Below, one piece after another: positions 8,701 to 17,629 of a DNA stretch of 64,000 nt (position 1 is its first letter; each line of letters opens with the position of its first letter). A model generated the notes under the pieces. It did not search any database. It saw only the letters and a program-made list of their open reading frames with translations, and was not told where the DNA came from. The stretch is from an uncultured Roseicyclus sp. (lineage in GTDB: Bacteria > Pseudomonadota > Alphaproteobacteria > Rhodobacterales > Rhodobacteraceae). A program made the translations under genes and the position numbers. Where the stretch lies: positions 62,001 through 126,000 of the forward strand of contig CANLXA010000002.1 in the NCBI GenBank assembly GCA_947494975.1, read 5' to 3'.

Positions 8701-9615
8701 ATGCGCCAATCGCGTATCAAATGGCATATCATCGTGTTCCTCGCGCCCGCGGTGCTTGTCTACACGGCGATCATGATCGTGCCGCTCTTCAACACGCTCC
8801 GCCTGTCTCTCTTCACCGAGGTTGATCAGGAACGCGTCTATGTGGGCTTGGAAAACTTCCGCACCCTCTTTGGCGACCCACGCTGGTCTGAAAGCTTCTG
8901 GAACGCACTGGGAAACAACTTCTGGTTCTTCTTCATCCATATGCTGGTGCAGAATCCCATCGGCATCCTGCTGGCCGCGCTTCTCAGCAACCCGCGCCTG
9001 CGCTTCAGCGCGCTCTACCGCACCGCTATTTTCGTGCCGACGATCCTCAGCTTCGTGATCGTAGGCTTCGCCTGGAAGCTGATCCTGTCGCCGATCTGGG
9101 GCATCGCGCCCGAGATGCTGGACGCCGTTGGCCTAGGGTTCCTGTATCAGCCCTGGTTGGGGTTGGAGGAGACGTCGCTGACGACGCTTGCCCTGATCTC
9201 CGTCTGGCAATTCATCGGTATCCCGATGATGCTGATTTATGCCGCGCTCCTGTCGATCCCCGATGAAATCCTGGAAGCGGGCGAATGTGACGGCATCACC
9301 GGCATGTCCGCCTTCTGGAAGATCAAGCTGCCGCTGATCCTGCCCTCCATCGGGATCATCTCGATCCTGACCTTTGTCGGCAACTTCAATGCCTTCGACC
9401 TGATCTATGCCGCTCAAGGCGCGCTGGCCGGGCCGAACTTCGCAACCGATATCCTCGGCACCTTCATGTACCGCACCTTCTTCGGCTTCCAGTTGCAACT
9501 GGGGGATCCGCATATGGGCTCTGCCATCGCGTCGGCCATGTTCGTCATCATCCTGATCGGGGTCTGTTTCTACCTGTTCGCCATCCAATCCCGGATGCGC
9601 CGGTATCAGTTCTGA
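8701..9615 (+). CDS. ABC transporter permease, carbohydrate type 1 (MalF/UgpA-like)
   Basis: A 304-residue inner-membrane protein with six predicted helices and the cytoplasmic EAA loop (DEILEAGECDGITGMSAFWK) that docks on the ATPase. It begins 86 bases after the binding-protein gene, a gap that could hold a hairpin tuning the binding-protein to permease ratio, and a GGAGG-type site precedes the ATG. With the following permease it forms the translocation channel of the amino-sugar importer. Confidence 0.93.
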   Translation: MRQSRIKWHIIVFLAPAVLVYTAIMIVPLFNTLRLSLFTEVDQERVYVGLENFRTLFGDPRWSESFWNALGNNFWFFFIHMLVQNPIGILLAALLSNPRLRFSALYRTAIFVPTILSFVIVGFAWKLILSPIWGIAPEMLDAVGLGFLYQPWLGLEETSLTTLALISVWQFIGIPMMLIYAALLSIPDEILEAGECDGITGMSAFWKIKLPLILPSIGIISILTFVGNFNAFDLIYAAQGALAGPNFATDILGTFMYRTFFGFQLQLGDPHMGSAIASAMFVIILIGVCFYLFAIQSRMRRYQF

Positions 9616-9626
9616 GGAGTGGACAG

Positions 9627-10466
9627 ATGAATAAAGCCCGCCGCAATCCGTTCAACCTCGCCGCAGCGCACGGTATCCTGATCGTCTACACGATCATCGC
9701 GCTGTTCCCGGTCTTCGTGATCCTCATCAACAGTTTCAAAGAGCGTCGGTCGATCTTTCGCGAACCATTGGCCCTGCCGCATTCTGAGAGCTTCTCGACC
9801 GTCGGCTATGAGACCGTGTTCAATCAGGGCGATTTCTTCCTCTACTTCCAGAATTCGCTGATCGTGACCGTCGCATCCCTGTTCTTCGTCTTGCTTTTCG
9901 GGGCCATGGCAGCTTTCGCGCTGGCCGAATACAAGTTCAAGGGCAACACGCTGATGGGCCTTTACCTCGCGCTCGGCATCATGATCCCGATCCGCATTGG
10001 CACCGTTGCGATCCTCGAAATGATGGTGGCGACGGGTCTGGTGAACACGCTCTGGGCGCTGATCCTTGTCTATACCGCGCAGGGCCTGCCCTTGGCGGTG
10101 TTCATCCTCAGCGAATTCATGCGGCAAGTTTCCGACGACTTGAAGAACGCGGGCCGGATCGACGGGCTCAGCGAATACACGATCTTCTTCCGCCTCGTCC
10201 TGCCGTTGGTCCGTCCTGCCATGGCCACCGTCGCCGTGTTCAACATGATCCCGATCTGGAACGACCTGTGGTTTCCCTTGATCCTCGCCCCGGCGGAAGA
10301 GACCAAGACGCTGACACTTGGCTCCCAGGTCTTCATCGGCCAATTCGTGACCGATTGGAACGCGGTTCTCTCCGCACTCTCCATGGCGATCCTGCCGGTC
10401 ATGGTCCTCTACGTGATCTTCTCACGCCAACTGATCCGCGGCATCACATCTGGCGCGGTGAAATGA
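9627..10466 (+). CDS. ABC transporter permease, carbohydrate type 2 (MalG/UgpE-like)
   Basis: A 279-residue inner-membrane protein with six predicted helices. The EAA loop reads DLKNAGRIDGLSEYTIFFR, with the conserved Gly-Leu-Ser, and the short N-terminal region is typical of MalG-like partners. It starts 11 bases after the first permease stop behind a GAGGAGT site, and an ATPase gene follows 31 bases later. It is the second half of the heterodimeric channel for the sugar bound by the protein encoded at 7358-8614. Confidence 0.93.
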   Translation: MNKARRNPFNLAAAHGILIVYTIIALFPVFVILINSFKERRSIFREPLALPHSESFSTVGYETVFNQGDFFLYFQNSLIVTVASLFFVLLFGAMAAFALAEYKFKGNTLMGLYLALGIMIPIRIGTVAILEMMVATGLVNTLWALILVYTAQGLPLAVFILSEFMRQVSDDLKNAGRIDGLSEYTIFFRLVLPLVRPAMATVAVFNMIPIWNDLWFPLILAPAEETKTLTLGSQVFIGQFVTDWNAVLSALSMAILPVMVLYVIFSRQLIRGITSGAVK

Positions 10467-10497
10467 GCCTTGCCTTTATCCTTGGGAGTGTCCCGAC

Positions 10498-11523
10498 ATG
10501 ACTGCTTTGACCCTCAAAAACGTCAATAAATCCTTTGGCAAGGTGCAGGTGCTGCACGATATCAATCTGGAGGTTGAGGATGGCGAATTTGTTGTCTTCA
10601 TCGGCCCCTCCGGCTGCGGGAAATCCACGCTGCTGCGGGTCATTTCCGGCCTTGAGGATGCGACAAGCGGAGAGATCACCATTGGCGGCGATGTCGTCAA
10701 CTCCGTCCCGCCCGCCAAACGTGGCATTGCTATGGTGTTCCAATCCTACGCGCTTTACCCGCATCTGACGGTGAAGGCGAACATGGCCCTTGGCCTGAAG
10801 CAGGAACGCCGACCCAAGGATGAGATCGAGGCGCGTGTGGCGGAGGCTGCGCGGATGCTGTCGCTTGGCGATTACCTCGATCGCCGCCCGTCCGAATTGT
10901 CCGGCGGTCAGCGTCAGCGTGTCGCCATTGGGCGCGCCGTGGTGCGCCAGCCCAAGCTGTTCCTCTTCGATGAACCCTTGTCGAATCTCGACGCCGCACT
11001 GCGCATGAACACCCGCATCGAAATCGCGCGTCTGCACCGCACGCTCGACGCCTCCATGGTCTATGTCACCCACGACCAGACCGAAGCGATGACGCTGGCC
11101 GACAAGATCGTCGTGCTGCGCGATGGCCGGGTGGAACAAGTCGGCTCCCCCATGGAGCTCTACAACAACCCGGCCAATCAGTTCGTAGCTGGATTCCTGG
11201 GCGCTCCATCGATGAATTTCCTTCCTGCCGAGCTGGTCGGTGGATCGCCAGGCACCAAGATCGGTATCCGCCCCGAACATATGCGCCTTGGGGCTGATGG
11301 GCCCATCAAGGCTGTTGTCAGCCATGTCGAGAACCTTGGTGGTGATACCAACGTCTTGGCTGAACTGTCGGACGGGACGCAGGTGACGGTGCGCCTTTTC
11401 GGGCAACACCAGATTGCGCCGGATCAGGCCACCACAATCGTGTATGACGAGGCCGACTCGTTTCTGTTCGACCGGGACGGCCACCGTATTCGCAACGACG
11501 CGCCGGTTGTGGCATCGGTTTGA
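10498..11523 (+). CDS. ABC transporter ATP-binding protein (MalK/UgpC-like)
   Basis: A 341-residue cytoplasmic ATPase. Walker A GPSGCGKST (36-44), Q-loop FQSYALYP, signature LSGGQRQR (about 135-142), Walker B LFLFDEPLSNLD and the H-loop VTHDQ are all intact. The C-terminal 110 or so residues form a TOBE/MalK regulatory domain with IGIRPEHMRLG. It energises the two permeases before it. It is the last gene of the operon; a CCGGGCC/GGCCCGG hairpin follows 28 bases after the stop. Confidence 0.95.
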   Translation: MTALTLKNVNKSFGKVQVLHDINLEVEDGEFVVFIGPSGCGKSTLLRVISGLEDATSGEITIGGDVVNSVPPAKRGIAMVFQSYALYPHLTVKANMALGLKQERRPKDEIEARVAEAARMLSLGDYLDRRPSELSGGQRQRVAIGRAVVRQPKLFLFDEPLSNLDAALRMNTRIEIARLHRTLDASMVYVTHDQTEAMTLADKIVVLRDGRVEQVGSPMELYNNPANQFVAGFLGAPSMNFLPAELVGGSPGTKIGIRPEHMRLGADGPIKAVVSHVENLGGDTNVLAELSDGTQVTVRLFGQHQIAPDQATTIVYDEADSFLFDRDGHRIRNDAPVVASV

Positions 11524-11547
11524 TAGCCCGATAGGACGGCTGGAAGA

Positions 11548-11578
11548 GCCACCGGGCCAGGGCCCGGATCGCAGTGGC
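11548..11578 (+). terminator. Hairpin after the sugar ABC operon, possible terminator
   Basis: CCGGGCC-AG-GGCCCGG (11552-11567) is flanked by outer complementary GCCAC (11548-11552) and GTGGC. It lies in the gap between the ATPase stop and the tRNA-Gln gene on the other strand. No U-tract follows on either strand, so factor-independent termination is not assured. Almost the same core recurs at 46431-46446. Confidence 0.35.
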
Positions 11579-11628
11579 GTGCCAGACGCCGCCACGCGTC
11601 GATGCGAGCTCGGATCTGCGGAAGGATG

Positions 11629-11703
11629 TGGCTGGGGTGGTAGGATTCGAACCTACGGTACACGGTACCAAAAACCGCTGCCTTACCGCTTGGCTACACC
11701 CCA
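11629..11703 (-). tRNA. tRNA-Gln(UUG)
   Basis: On the minus strand a full cloverleaf can be drawn: acceptor stem TGGGGTG/CACCCCA, a D arm with AGCCAAGCGGTAAGGC, anticodon stem GCGGT/ACCGT around loop TTTTGGT with anticodon TTG (plus-strand 11669-11671), T arm with GGTTCGAATCC, discriminator G and an encoded CCA (11629-11631). It reads CAA and, by wobble, CAG codons. Confidence 0.97.
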
Positions 11704-11778
11704 ACTGTGCCGGGGGGGATACGATGCTCCGCGTGCGGGATCAAGACCTAGAACGCGTTTTCTGGCTATGGATTTCCG

Positions 11779-13098
11779 CTATTCCTGCGGCGCTTCCTTA
11801 CGGAGCAGGTCATCATCGGGCAGCGCCTCGCGCTCTGCCTCGATGATCTCGTCCAGGGCGGCGGCCTCATCGGTCCCCACGGGCTGCGCCTCGACCTGAA
11901 CCGGAGGGGCGATGGTGCGCCCGTCATTTGCCGGCTGCGGCTGCGCGGGGGCCGCCCCCAGAAGCCGGTAGGTCGGCTCGGGCAGGGATATGCCCGCCTC
12001 CTCCAGGCGCGCCTTGACCACGCGGATCGCCTCGCCCTTGGCCATCCCGATCCCGGTTTCATGCTGCTTGATCCAGCCCGCGGCTGTGATGTCGATAGTG
12101 GAGGGGCCGAGGCCCTCAACCCACACGCCGGGCCCGGGCGCGTCCAGAACAAACGGCAATTCTTCCAAGGCAGCCAGCATGATCCGCTGCACCTCGGCGA
12201 TATCAGAGGCCGGATCGACGCCGACCAGAAATGTGAACCGACGCTCGTCGTTGCGGGTGTAGTTGATGATCTTGGCCTTGAAGACCGTTGAGTTGGGGAT
12301 GCGAATGTGGTTGCCGTCGAGGCTCAGCAGGATCGTCGCGCGGCTGGTCAGGCGGATCACGTGGCCCATATCGCCTTCGATCTCCACAAGGTCCTTTGGT
12401 CGGAAAGGTTGCCGGATCGACAGCATGATCGACGAAATGAAGTTCTCCACCGTATCGCGCACGGCAAACCCGATGGCGAGGCCGACGATACCGGCTGCGC
12501 CGAGGATCGTGCTCAGCAGCGCCGTGGCGTTTATCAGGTCGAGCGCTAGGACAACCCCGAGCACCACGAAGGACAGGCGGACAAGCTGCCGGTAGATGTC
12601 GGCGATGAAGGCATTGGGAGCAATCCGGTCCCACGGCCAGCTGCGCCGCGCCAGCCAGAGCCCAAAAAGGATCATCAGGATCCCGGCCGTCGCGGCCACG
12701 AGGATCAGGGGCGAGAAGGCCACGAATTGTTCGAGCCGAGCCTGCATCCGTTCAACCGCCGGATTGAGGCGCTCGACGACATCGGTGCTCTCGCGGACCT
12801 GGTTTTCGATCGCCACCACGCCTTCGACGCGTGCCACCAGATCGTTCAGCGCTTCGATCCGGCCGGCATCCAGCGCCGTGCCGCGCAGGGTCACAATCCC
12901 ATCTGCAACCGATACCGACACGCCCCCGTATCCTTCCAATTGCCGCAAGATGTCGCGGATCCGGTCCGCAATCGCCGCGTCCTGTTGCAGATCACTTTCG
13001 ATCGCGATGGCGCCATTGGGTTGGCTGCCTTCGGTTTGGGCCTGGGCGGCGAGTGGGAAAAGGCAGAGAAAAAGACAGACAGAAAAAATCAGGCGCAT
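11779..13098 (-). CDS. Mechanosensitive ion channel (MscS family) with N-terminal BON-like domain
   Basis: A 439-residue membrane protein. A signal peptide (about residues 1-21, ending AAQA) precedes a periplasmic BON-like region (about 40-100; VSVADGIVTLRGTALDAGRI). Three or four helices follow, then the MscS pore/beta domain with AIGFAVRDTVENFISSIML, PFRPKDLVEIEG and IPNSTVFKAKIINYTRND. A proline/alanine-rich acidic tail ends the protein. It opens under membrane tension to release osmolytes on hypo-osmotic shock. The start at 13098 is chosen for the signal peptide; the frame is open further upstream into kdsA. The kdsA stop lies 5 bases before this start, so the genes may be co-transcribed. 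Confidence 0.92.
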   Translation of the reverse strand: MRLIFSVCLFLCLFPLAAQAQTEGSQPNGAIAIESDLQQDAAIADRIRDILRQLEGYGGVSVSVADGIVTLRGTALDAGRIEALNDLVARVEGVVAIENQVRESTDVVERLNPAVERMQARLEQFVAFSPLILVAATAGILMILFGLWLARRSWPWDRIAPNAFIADIYRQLVRLSFVVLGVVLALDLINATALLSTILGAAGIVGLAIGFAVRDTVENFISSIMLSIRQPFRPKDLVEIEGDMGHVIRLTSRATILLSLDGNHIRIPNSTVFKAKIINYTRNDERRFTFLVGVDPASDIAEVQRIMLAALEELPFVLDAPGPGVWVEGLGPSTIDITAAGWIKQHETGIGMAKGEAIRVVKARLEEAGISLPEPTYRLLGAAPAQPQPANDGRTIAPPVQVEAQPVGTDEAAALDEIIEAEREALPDDDLLRKEAPQE

Positions 13099-13103
13099 GG
13101 GTC

Positions 13104-13937
13104 TTACAATCGAACGGGGTTGGCTTTTGCAACAGAATCCAACGCCATGAGCGTTGTTATGACCCCGCCCATATCGTCCAGCCGGATCATGTTGGGCCCG
13201 TCGGACGGTGCGTTGTCGGGGTCTTGATGGGTCTCCAGAAACACGCCGCCAATGCCAAGCGCGACGGCGGATCGCGCGATGACAGGCGCAAATTCCCGTT
13301 GCCCGCCAGACGATCCGCCAAGCCCGCCCGGCTGCGCAACCGCATGGGTAGCATCCATGATCACGGGATAACCGGTCTTCGCCATCTCTGGCAGGGACCG
13401 CATATCGGCCACCAGCGTGTTGTAGCCAAAGGAGACGCCCCGTTCCGTGAGCAGGAGGCGCGTGTTCCCGGTGCTTTCCACCTTTGTGACCACATTCGCC
13501 ATATCCCATGGCGCCAGGAACTGGCCCTTCTTGATGTTGATCGCGGCACCGGTTTCGCCGGCCGCCACAAGAAGGTCCGTTTGGCGGCAGAGGAAGGCGG
13601 GGATCTGCAGGATATCCACGGCTTGTGCCACCGGCGCGCATTGGTCCGGTATGTGGACATCCGTCAAGACAGGGCAGCCAAATTCATCCCGGATGGCTTG
13701 CAGGATCGACAGACCAGCCTCCATTCCAAGGCCCCGCTGTCCTCCCAGGGATGTGCGGTTGGCCTTGTCATAACTGCCCTTGAAGACGAATTGCGCGCCG
13801 GTTTCGGCACAGATCTGCGCCATTTGGTCGGCAATCATGCGCGCGTGGTCGAGGCTTTCGAGCTGACAGGGCCCCGCAATCACCGTCAGAGCCGCGTCGT
13901 TGCCGACGCGAAGTGGGCCGATCTCTACCGTTTTCAT
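13104..13937 (-). CDS. kdsA: 3-deoxy-8-phosphooctulonate synthase (KDO-8-P synthase)
   Basis: A 277-residue TIM-barrel enzyme that condenses phosphoenolpyruvate and arabinose-5-phosphate to KDO-8-phosphate, the precursor of Kdo in LPS and capsule linkers. Signature stretches: IAGPCQLES near the N terminus, FKGSYDKANRTS, DVHIPDQ, NIKKGQFLAPWDM, ERGVSFGYNTLV, VIMDATHAVAQPGG and FLETHQDPDNAPSDGPN. The start is ATG 13937. It lies 37 bases downstream of the KpsE-like capsule export gene, which fits with Kdo being needed for Kdo-linked capsules. Confidence 0.96.
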   Translation of the reverse strand: MKTVEIGPLRVGNDAALTVIAGPCQLESLDHARMIADQMAQICAETGAQFVFKGSYDKANRTSLGGQRGLGMEAGLSILQAIRDEFGCPVLTDVHIPDQCAPVAQAVDILQIPAFLCRQTDLLVAAGETGAAINIKKGQFLAPWDMANVVTKVESTGNTRLLLTERGVSFGYNTLVADMRSLPEMAKTGYPVIMDATHAVAQPGGLGGSSGGQREFAPVIARSAVALGIGGVFLETHQDPDNAPSDGPNMIRLDDMGGVITTLMALDSVAKANPVRL

Positions 13938-13974
13938 GTCCGTCCCCGGGGGCCAAGGCCCCGGTCGATGCGTG

Positions 13975-15720
13975 TCAGGAGCTGACCTGTTCACGCAGGA
14001 TCGAGGCGGTCATCGATACCAACAGGTAGATGCCAGAAAAGACCACAAGTGCAAGAAGCGTATTTTCGAACGCCTTGGGATAGGCCGCCTCATCGGGGGC
14101 AACCGGGAACACACCCATGGAAATATAGAGCGTCTGCCTGTTGGCTTCCGTCCGCGCGCCTTCCATCGCCTGCAAGGCCTCGGTCAGCATCAATTGGCGG
14201 GTTTCCAGATCCGCCCGGGCAATGACCAGTTCGGACTGGATCCGCGCCAGCGAGACTTCTCCCTGCGCCTCTTCGGTCAGTGAACCGCGCAGATCGGAAA
14301 TGACCGCCTCCAACCGGGCGATATTGCTCTGCGCCACCTCAACCCGGGTGGCGTTCGGGCGGTCGGCCGCGGTGATCTCGGCCAGACGCAACCGTTCTTC
14401 GGCCAATTGCATCTCGAAGGTCGCGATCTGACTGAAGACCTGGCTCACTTCTGCCTCGGCCGACAGAACGCCACGTTGCTCCTGCAATTGCAGAACGCGC
14501 ATCTGCGCCGCCAGGGATCGTTCTTCGGCCTCTTCAAAGCTTTCCCGCGCGCCGGACATCTGGTCTTCGCGCAAACGCGATGACATCTGGTCTACCCGCT
14601 CTTCGGCGTACCCGATCAGTGCCTCGGAAAAGGCCTGGCTGGTTTCGGGATCGGCGGCCAGAACTTCCATGCGGACAAGGCCCTCCGTCGGGTCATAGCC
14701 GATCGTGAGGCTGCGCAGATAGGCGCTGTACATCTGCTCCACCGACGCATCGGCGTCCAGCCGGTTCAGCGGATCCATGTTCTCCGACGAAAAATGCCCC
14801 CGGAAATCAAGCTCCTCATCCAGGCGCAGCATTGCTTCGCGGCTTTCAAGGTAGCTTTGCACGGTCACGGATTCCTGCACCGTCGCAAAGCTCGCCCCCC
14901 CGAGCAATCCGCCAAGCCCACCGCCCCCGGCGCCACCGCCTTCGGCCTTCTGGATGACGAATTCGGTGTGTGTCGCGTAAAGCGGTGTTGCCACCGCATA
15001 ATAATAATAACTGACCAGGATTGTCGGCAGCAGGACGAAAAGTGACAGCCGCGTGGCCAGTTGGACAAGCTTGCGCCGGCGGCGCCGGGCAATGTCGCGT
15101 TGGACGTTGATGATCTCCGCAGCCCGGCTTTCGGCACTATGTGCACCGCCCGGTGGTGCGACGGGTGCCGGAACGGCGGGTATCTGGCCAGTCGCCGCGC
15201 GGGCCGGCAATTGCGCCTTGGCCGCGCCTGCGGCTGCCGTTGCATCCGTGGCGTTGGGGTCGTTGACCACCAGTTCCAGCATGCTGGATTGCCCAAACGG
15301 ATCGATGCCGCGCTTGCGCAGCAACCGGATGGCATCGAAATCTGACGAAGCCTGCAGCCCGTGTTTCTGCGCGATACGGCGGGCCATGCGCAATTGGCGG
15401 CCGGTCAAACCTTCGGTGCGGATGGCGGCCAGTTCCTCTTCCACACCAGTTCCCGTGGTCGCAGTGGCCTCGGCCTGTTCGAAGGCTGCAGATCCCGGGA
15501 ATGCCATGTTGCCAAAGCCATCCTCGGTCACGTTCGGCAGGGCGTTGTCGTCGGCAGGCGCGGTCGGTTCAACGCGCTCTGCGGTACCGGGGGGTGGGGG
15601 CGTCACGTCAACGGGTGCGTCTTGTTCAGCCGCCGCTTCCGCCCGGCGAGTTTCGCCGGTGGGCGCAACAGCGTCGCTTCGTCGGATGCGAAACTTTCTA
15701 GCTTTGGGTTTCGTAGTCAT
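13975..15720 (-). CDS. Capsule polysaccharide export inner-membrane protein (KpsE/WcbD-like) with long N-terminal extension
   Basis: A 581-residue protein. Residues 1-100 are low-complexity (Ala, Pro, Glu-rich). A predicted helical region at about 100-150 (GLTGRQLRMARRIAQKHGLQ, RLLRKRGIDPFGQSSMLELV) follows, then a linker, a basic patch (RRRRRK, about 212-217) and TM1 (about 221-243). A long periplasmic region with coiled coil (about 400-500) leads to a C-terminal TM (about 555-575): the KpsE/polysaccharide co-polymerase topology. KpsE proteins bridge the KpsMT exporter to the outer-membrane KpsD. The start is ATG 15720, 23 bases inside the KpsT-like gene. Most KpsE proteins lack the 200-residue extension. 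Confidence 0.9.
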   Translation of the reverse strand: MTTKPKARKFRIRRSDAVAPTGETRRAEAAAEQDAPVDVTPPPPGTAERVEPTAPADDNALPNVTEDGFGNMAFPGSAAFEQAEATATTGTGVEEELAAIRTEGLTGRQLRMARRIAQKHGLQASSDFDAIRLLRKRGIDPFGQSSMLELVVNDPNATDATAAAGAAKAQLPARAATGQIPAVPAPVAPPGGAHSAESRAAEIINVQRDIARRRRRKLVQLATRLSLFVLLPTILVSYYYYAVATPLYATHTEFVIQKAEGGGAGGGGLGGLLGGASFATVQESVTVQSYLESREAMLRLDEELDFRGHFSSENMDPLNRLDADASVEQMYSAYLRSLTIGYDPTEGLVRMEVLAADPETSQAFSEALIGYAEERVDQMSSRLREDQMSGARESFEEAEERSLAAQMRVLQLQEQRGVLSAEAEVSQVFSQIATFEMQLAEERLRLAEITAADRPNATRVEVAQSNIARLEAVISDLRGSLTEEAQGEVSLARIQSELVIARADLETRQLMLTEALQAMEGARTEANRQTLYISMGVFPVAPDEAAYPKAFENTLLALVVFSGIYLLVSMTASILREQVSS

Positions 15721-16357
15721 ATAACTGCTTCGCCTCTTCCAGCGTGTCGAACTCATAGAGCTTACCGTCCCTGAGGACAGCAGCACGACGCGCGAATTTC
15801 TCCAGCGTTTCGGCCTGATGCGACACGATGACAACCGTCGCATTCTTGAGCCGCTCTGCCAGAATGTTGCCCGCGCGCCGATTGAACTCGGCATCTGTGG
15901 ATGCGGGCATCCCTTCATCAATCAGGTAGATATCAAATTCCAGCGCCAAGAGGAGCGAGAAGTTGAATCGGCTGCGCATACCGCTGGAATAGGTTCCAAG
16001 CGGCATGTCGAAGTATTCCTCGATGCCGCACACCCAGCGGCAGAACGCCTCCACGTAGTCGGGATCAAGGCCGTAGAGCTGCGCGATATAGCGGCAGTTT
16101 TCCATGGCCGACAACTTGGCGATCAAACCGCCCATAAAGCCGAGCGGAAAGGAAATCCGGGCGTTGCGCGTGATTTCTCCTTCATCGGGTTTCTCCAGCC
16201 CGCACATCATCTTGATCAGGGTGGTTTTGCCCGTGCCGTTGGGGGCGAGAATGCCCATAGAATAGCCAATATCCACGCGAAACGAGGCACGGTCCAGGAT
16301 CACCTTACGGCGCTCACCGGTCCAGAAGGATTTGGAAACCCCCGAAAACTCCAACAT
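15698..16357 (-). CDS. Capsule polysaccharide ABC exporter ATPase (KpsT-like)
   Basis: A 219-residue ATPase of the polysaccharide export family. The signature motif YSSGMRSR, Walker B YLIDEGM and H-loop IVSHQ match KpsT. The Walker A loop is APNGTGKT (about 38-45), with Ala in place of the usual first Gly. It should power export of a capsule through a KpsM permease, but no kpsM lies next to it: upstream is a 246-base gap, then an unrelated permease. Its 3' end overlaps the KpsE-like gene by 23 bases, so the two are co-translated. Confidence 0.92.
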   Translation of the reverse strand: MLEFSGVSKSFWTGERRKVILDRASFRVDIGYSMGILAPNGTGKTTLIKMMCGLEKPDEGEITRNARISFPLGFMGGLIAKLSAMENCRYIAQLYGLDPDYVEAFCRWVCGIEEYFDMPLGTYSSGMRSRFNFSLLLALEFDIYLIDEGMPASTDAEFNRRAGNILAERLKNATVVIVSHQAETLEKFARRAAVLRDGKLYEFDTLEEAKQLYDYETQS

Positions 16358-16603
16358 CGTTTAGCCGCCCAAATATGCCTGCCAGCGCGCGCTCTCTGAG
16401 TATGGCACGTCACCGATCCTGGAAACATAATGCCCCATTTTGGCGGTATTATGTCCGGAAATCCGGCCAATTCACAGGGAAAATTGCGTCAAATGAGGCA
16501 AGAATGCGGCGGTCCGCCTATGCAAGGCGGCCCGCATACGCGAGCGTCTCAGGCCCATGATCCCCGCCGGGAGGCCGCGGCCCGCGGGCATTCGTTCTCC
16601 CGC
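16358..16603. other. Intergenic region between capsule and metal-permease genes
   Basis: No convincing open frame. It should contain the promoter of the leftward capsule genes. A CCGCCT-ATGCA-AGGCGG hairpin near 16514-16530 sits just beyond the permease stop on the minus strand and could help end that transcript, though no U-run follows. Confidence 0.5.
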
Positions 16604-17629
16604 TCACGCGATCATGTTCCAAACCAGGCCCGCGATGATCGCGCCGGTCAGTGCCAGCCCAAGATAGGCCACGAACACGCGCGGCTTGACCAGCGCCCAG
16701 ACCGCGACCGCGGCGGGAATGCAGCTGACGCCGCCCGCGATCACGAAGGCCATGGCCGCTCCGGGGCTCATCCCCTGTTCCATAAGCCCGGCAATCAGCG
16801 GCACGGCCGCGTAGCCGTTCAGATAGGCGGGCGCGCCGACAAGAGCGCCGAGAAAGATTGGCCCGATGCCGTCGCCGCCGATAACCTGCGCGATCAGTTC
16901 CGCCGGAACATAGGCGATCAGGAGCGATTGCAGGAGATAGGCAAACAGAAGCCATTTGCCGAGGAATAGCAGATTGTCCCAACTGGTCCGTCCAAAGATG
17001 CTGCGCCGGTCGCTTTCTTGCCAGAACCGCCAGTTCAGGGTCAGTTTCTTGGCGCTGCAACACCCGCCCGTGGCCGGTTGGGCCCGCAACGGGTCGGCAA
17101 AGACGGGGCTGGCGGCCAGCAGTTTCACAGTGACCCCGCCCATAATCCCCAAGCCGACGGCGGCGACCGTTTTGGCGACGGCAAAGTCGATCCCGATGCC
17201 GCCTGCGGTGATGGAGAACATGGCCGGATCCATCAGGGGGGAGGCCAGCCAGAACGCCATGACCGCGCTCAACGGGGCGCCTGCCGCCAGAAGCGCGGCC
17301 ACGAAGGGGATCACCTGGCACGAACAGAAGGGTGAGAGCCCACCCACCAAGGCCCCCATGAGGATCATCCGAGTCTCGCGCCCCTGAAAGGCACCGTCCA
17401 GCAACCGTTCGGACCCGGTCGCTTTCATGAAACCGATGGCGAGCACGGCAATCACAATGAAGGGCAGCGTCCCCCAGAAATGCTCAAGCGTTTCTTCAAT
17501 GGTCGGGATCACGGCGGGGCGATCGAAAAAGGCCAGCACGCCCAGGATCAGAACCCCCGTCAGGGCGACCTTGTCGATCCGCTCCCACAGATGCGGCAAC
17601 GGGCGTGGAGGAAGGGTCTGGTCAGCCAT
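16604..17629 (-). CDS. Predicted permease of the ArsP/SO_0444-like family (PF03773 type)
   Basis: A 341-residue inner-membrane protein with about eight to ten helices. The diagnostic motif SPFCSCQVIPF sits in an early helix hairpin, and a second half-repeat contains ALVGAPAYLNGYAAVPL. A loop with GGCCSAKK adds a further Cys pair. Family members export metals or metalloids (organoarsenicals, copper or zinc). The start ATG 17629 overlaps the stop of the upstream ArsR regulator by 8 bases, a tight translational coupling that supports a metal-responsive efflux unit. Which metal is moved is not visible. Confidence 0.88.
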   Translation of the reverse strand: MADQTLPPRPLPHLWERIDKVALTGVLILGVLAFFDRPAVIPTIEETLEHFWGTLPFIVIAVLAIGFMKATGSERLLDGAFQGRETRMILMGALVGGLSPFCSCQVIPFVAALLAAGAPLSAVMAFWLASPLMDPAMFSITAGGIGIDFAVAKTVAAVGLGIMGGVTVKLLAASPVFADPLRAQPATGGCCSAKKLTLNWRFWQESDRRSIFGRTSWDNLLFLGKWLLFAYLLQSLLIAYVPAELIAQVIGGDGIGPIFLGALVGAPAYLNGYAAVPLIAGLMEQGMSPGAAMAFVIAGGVSCIPAAVAVWALVKPRVFVAYLGLALTGAIIAGLVWNMIA

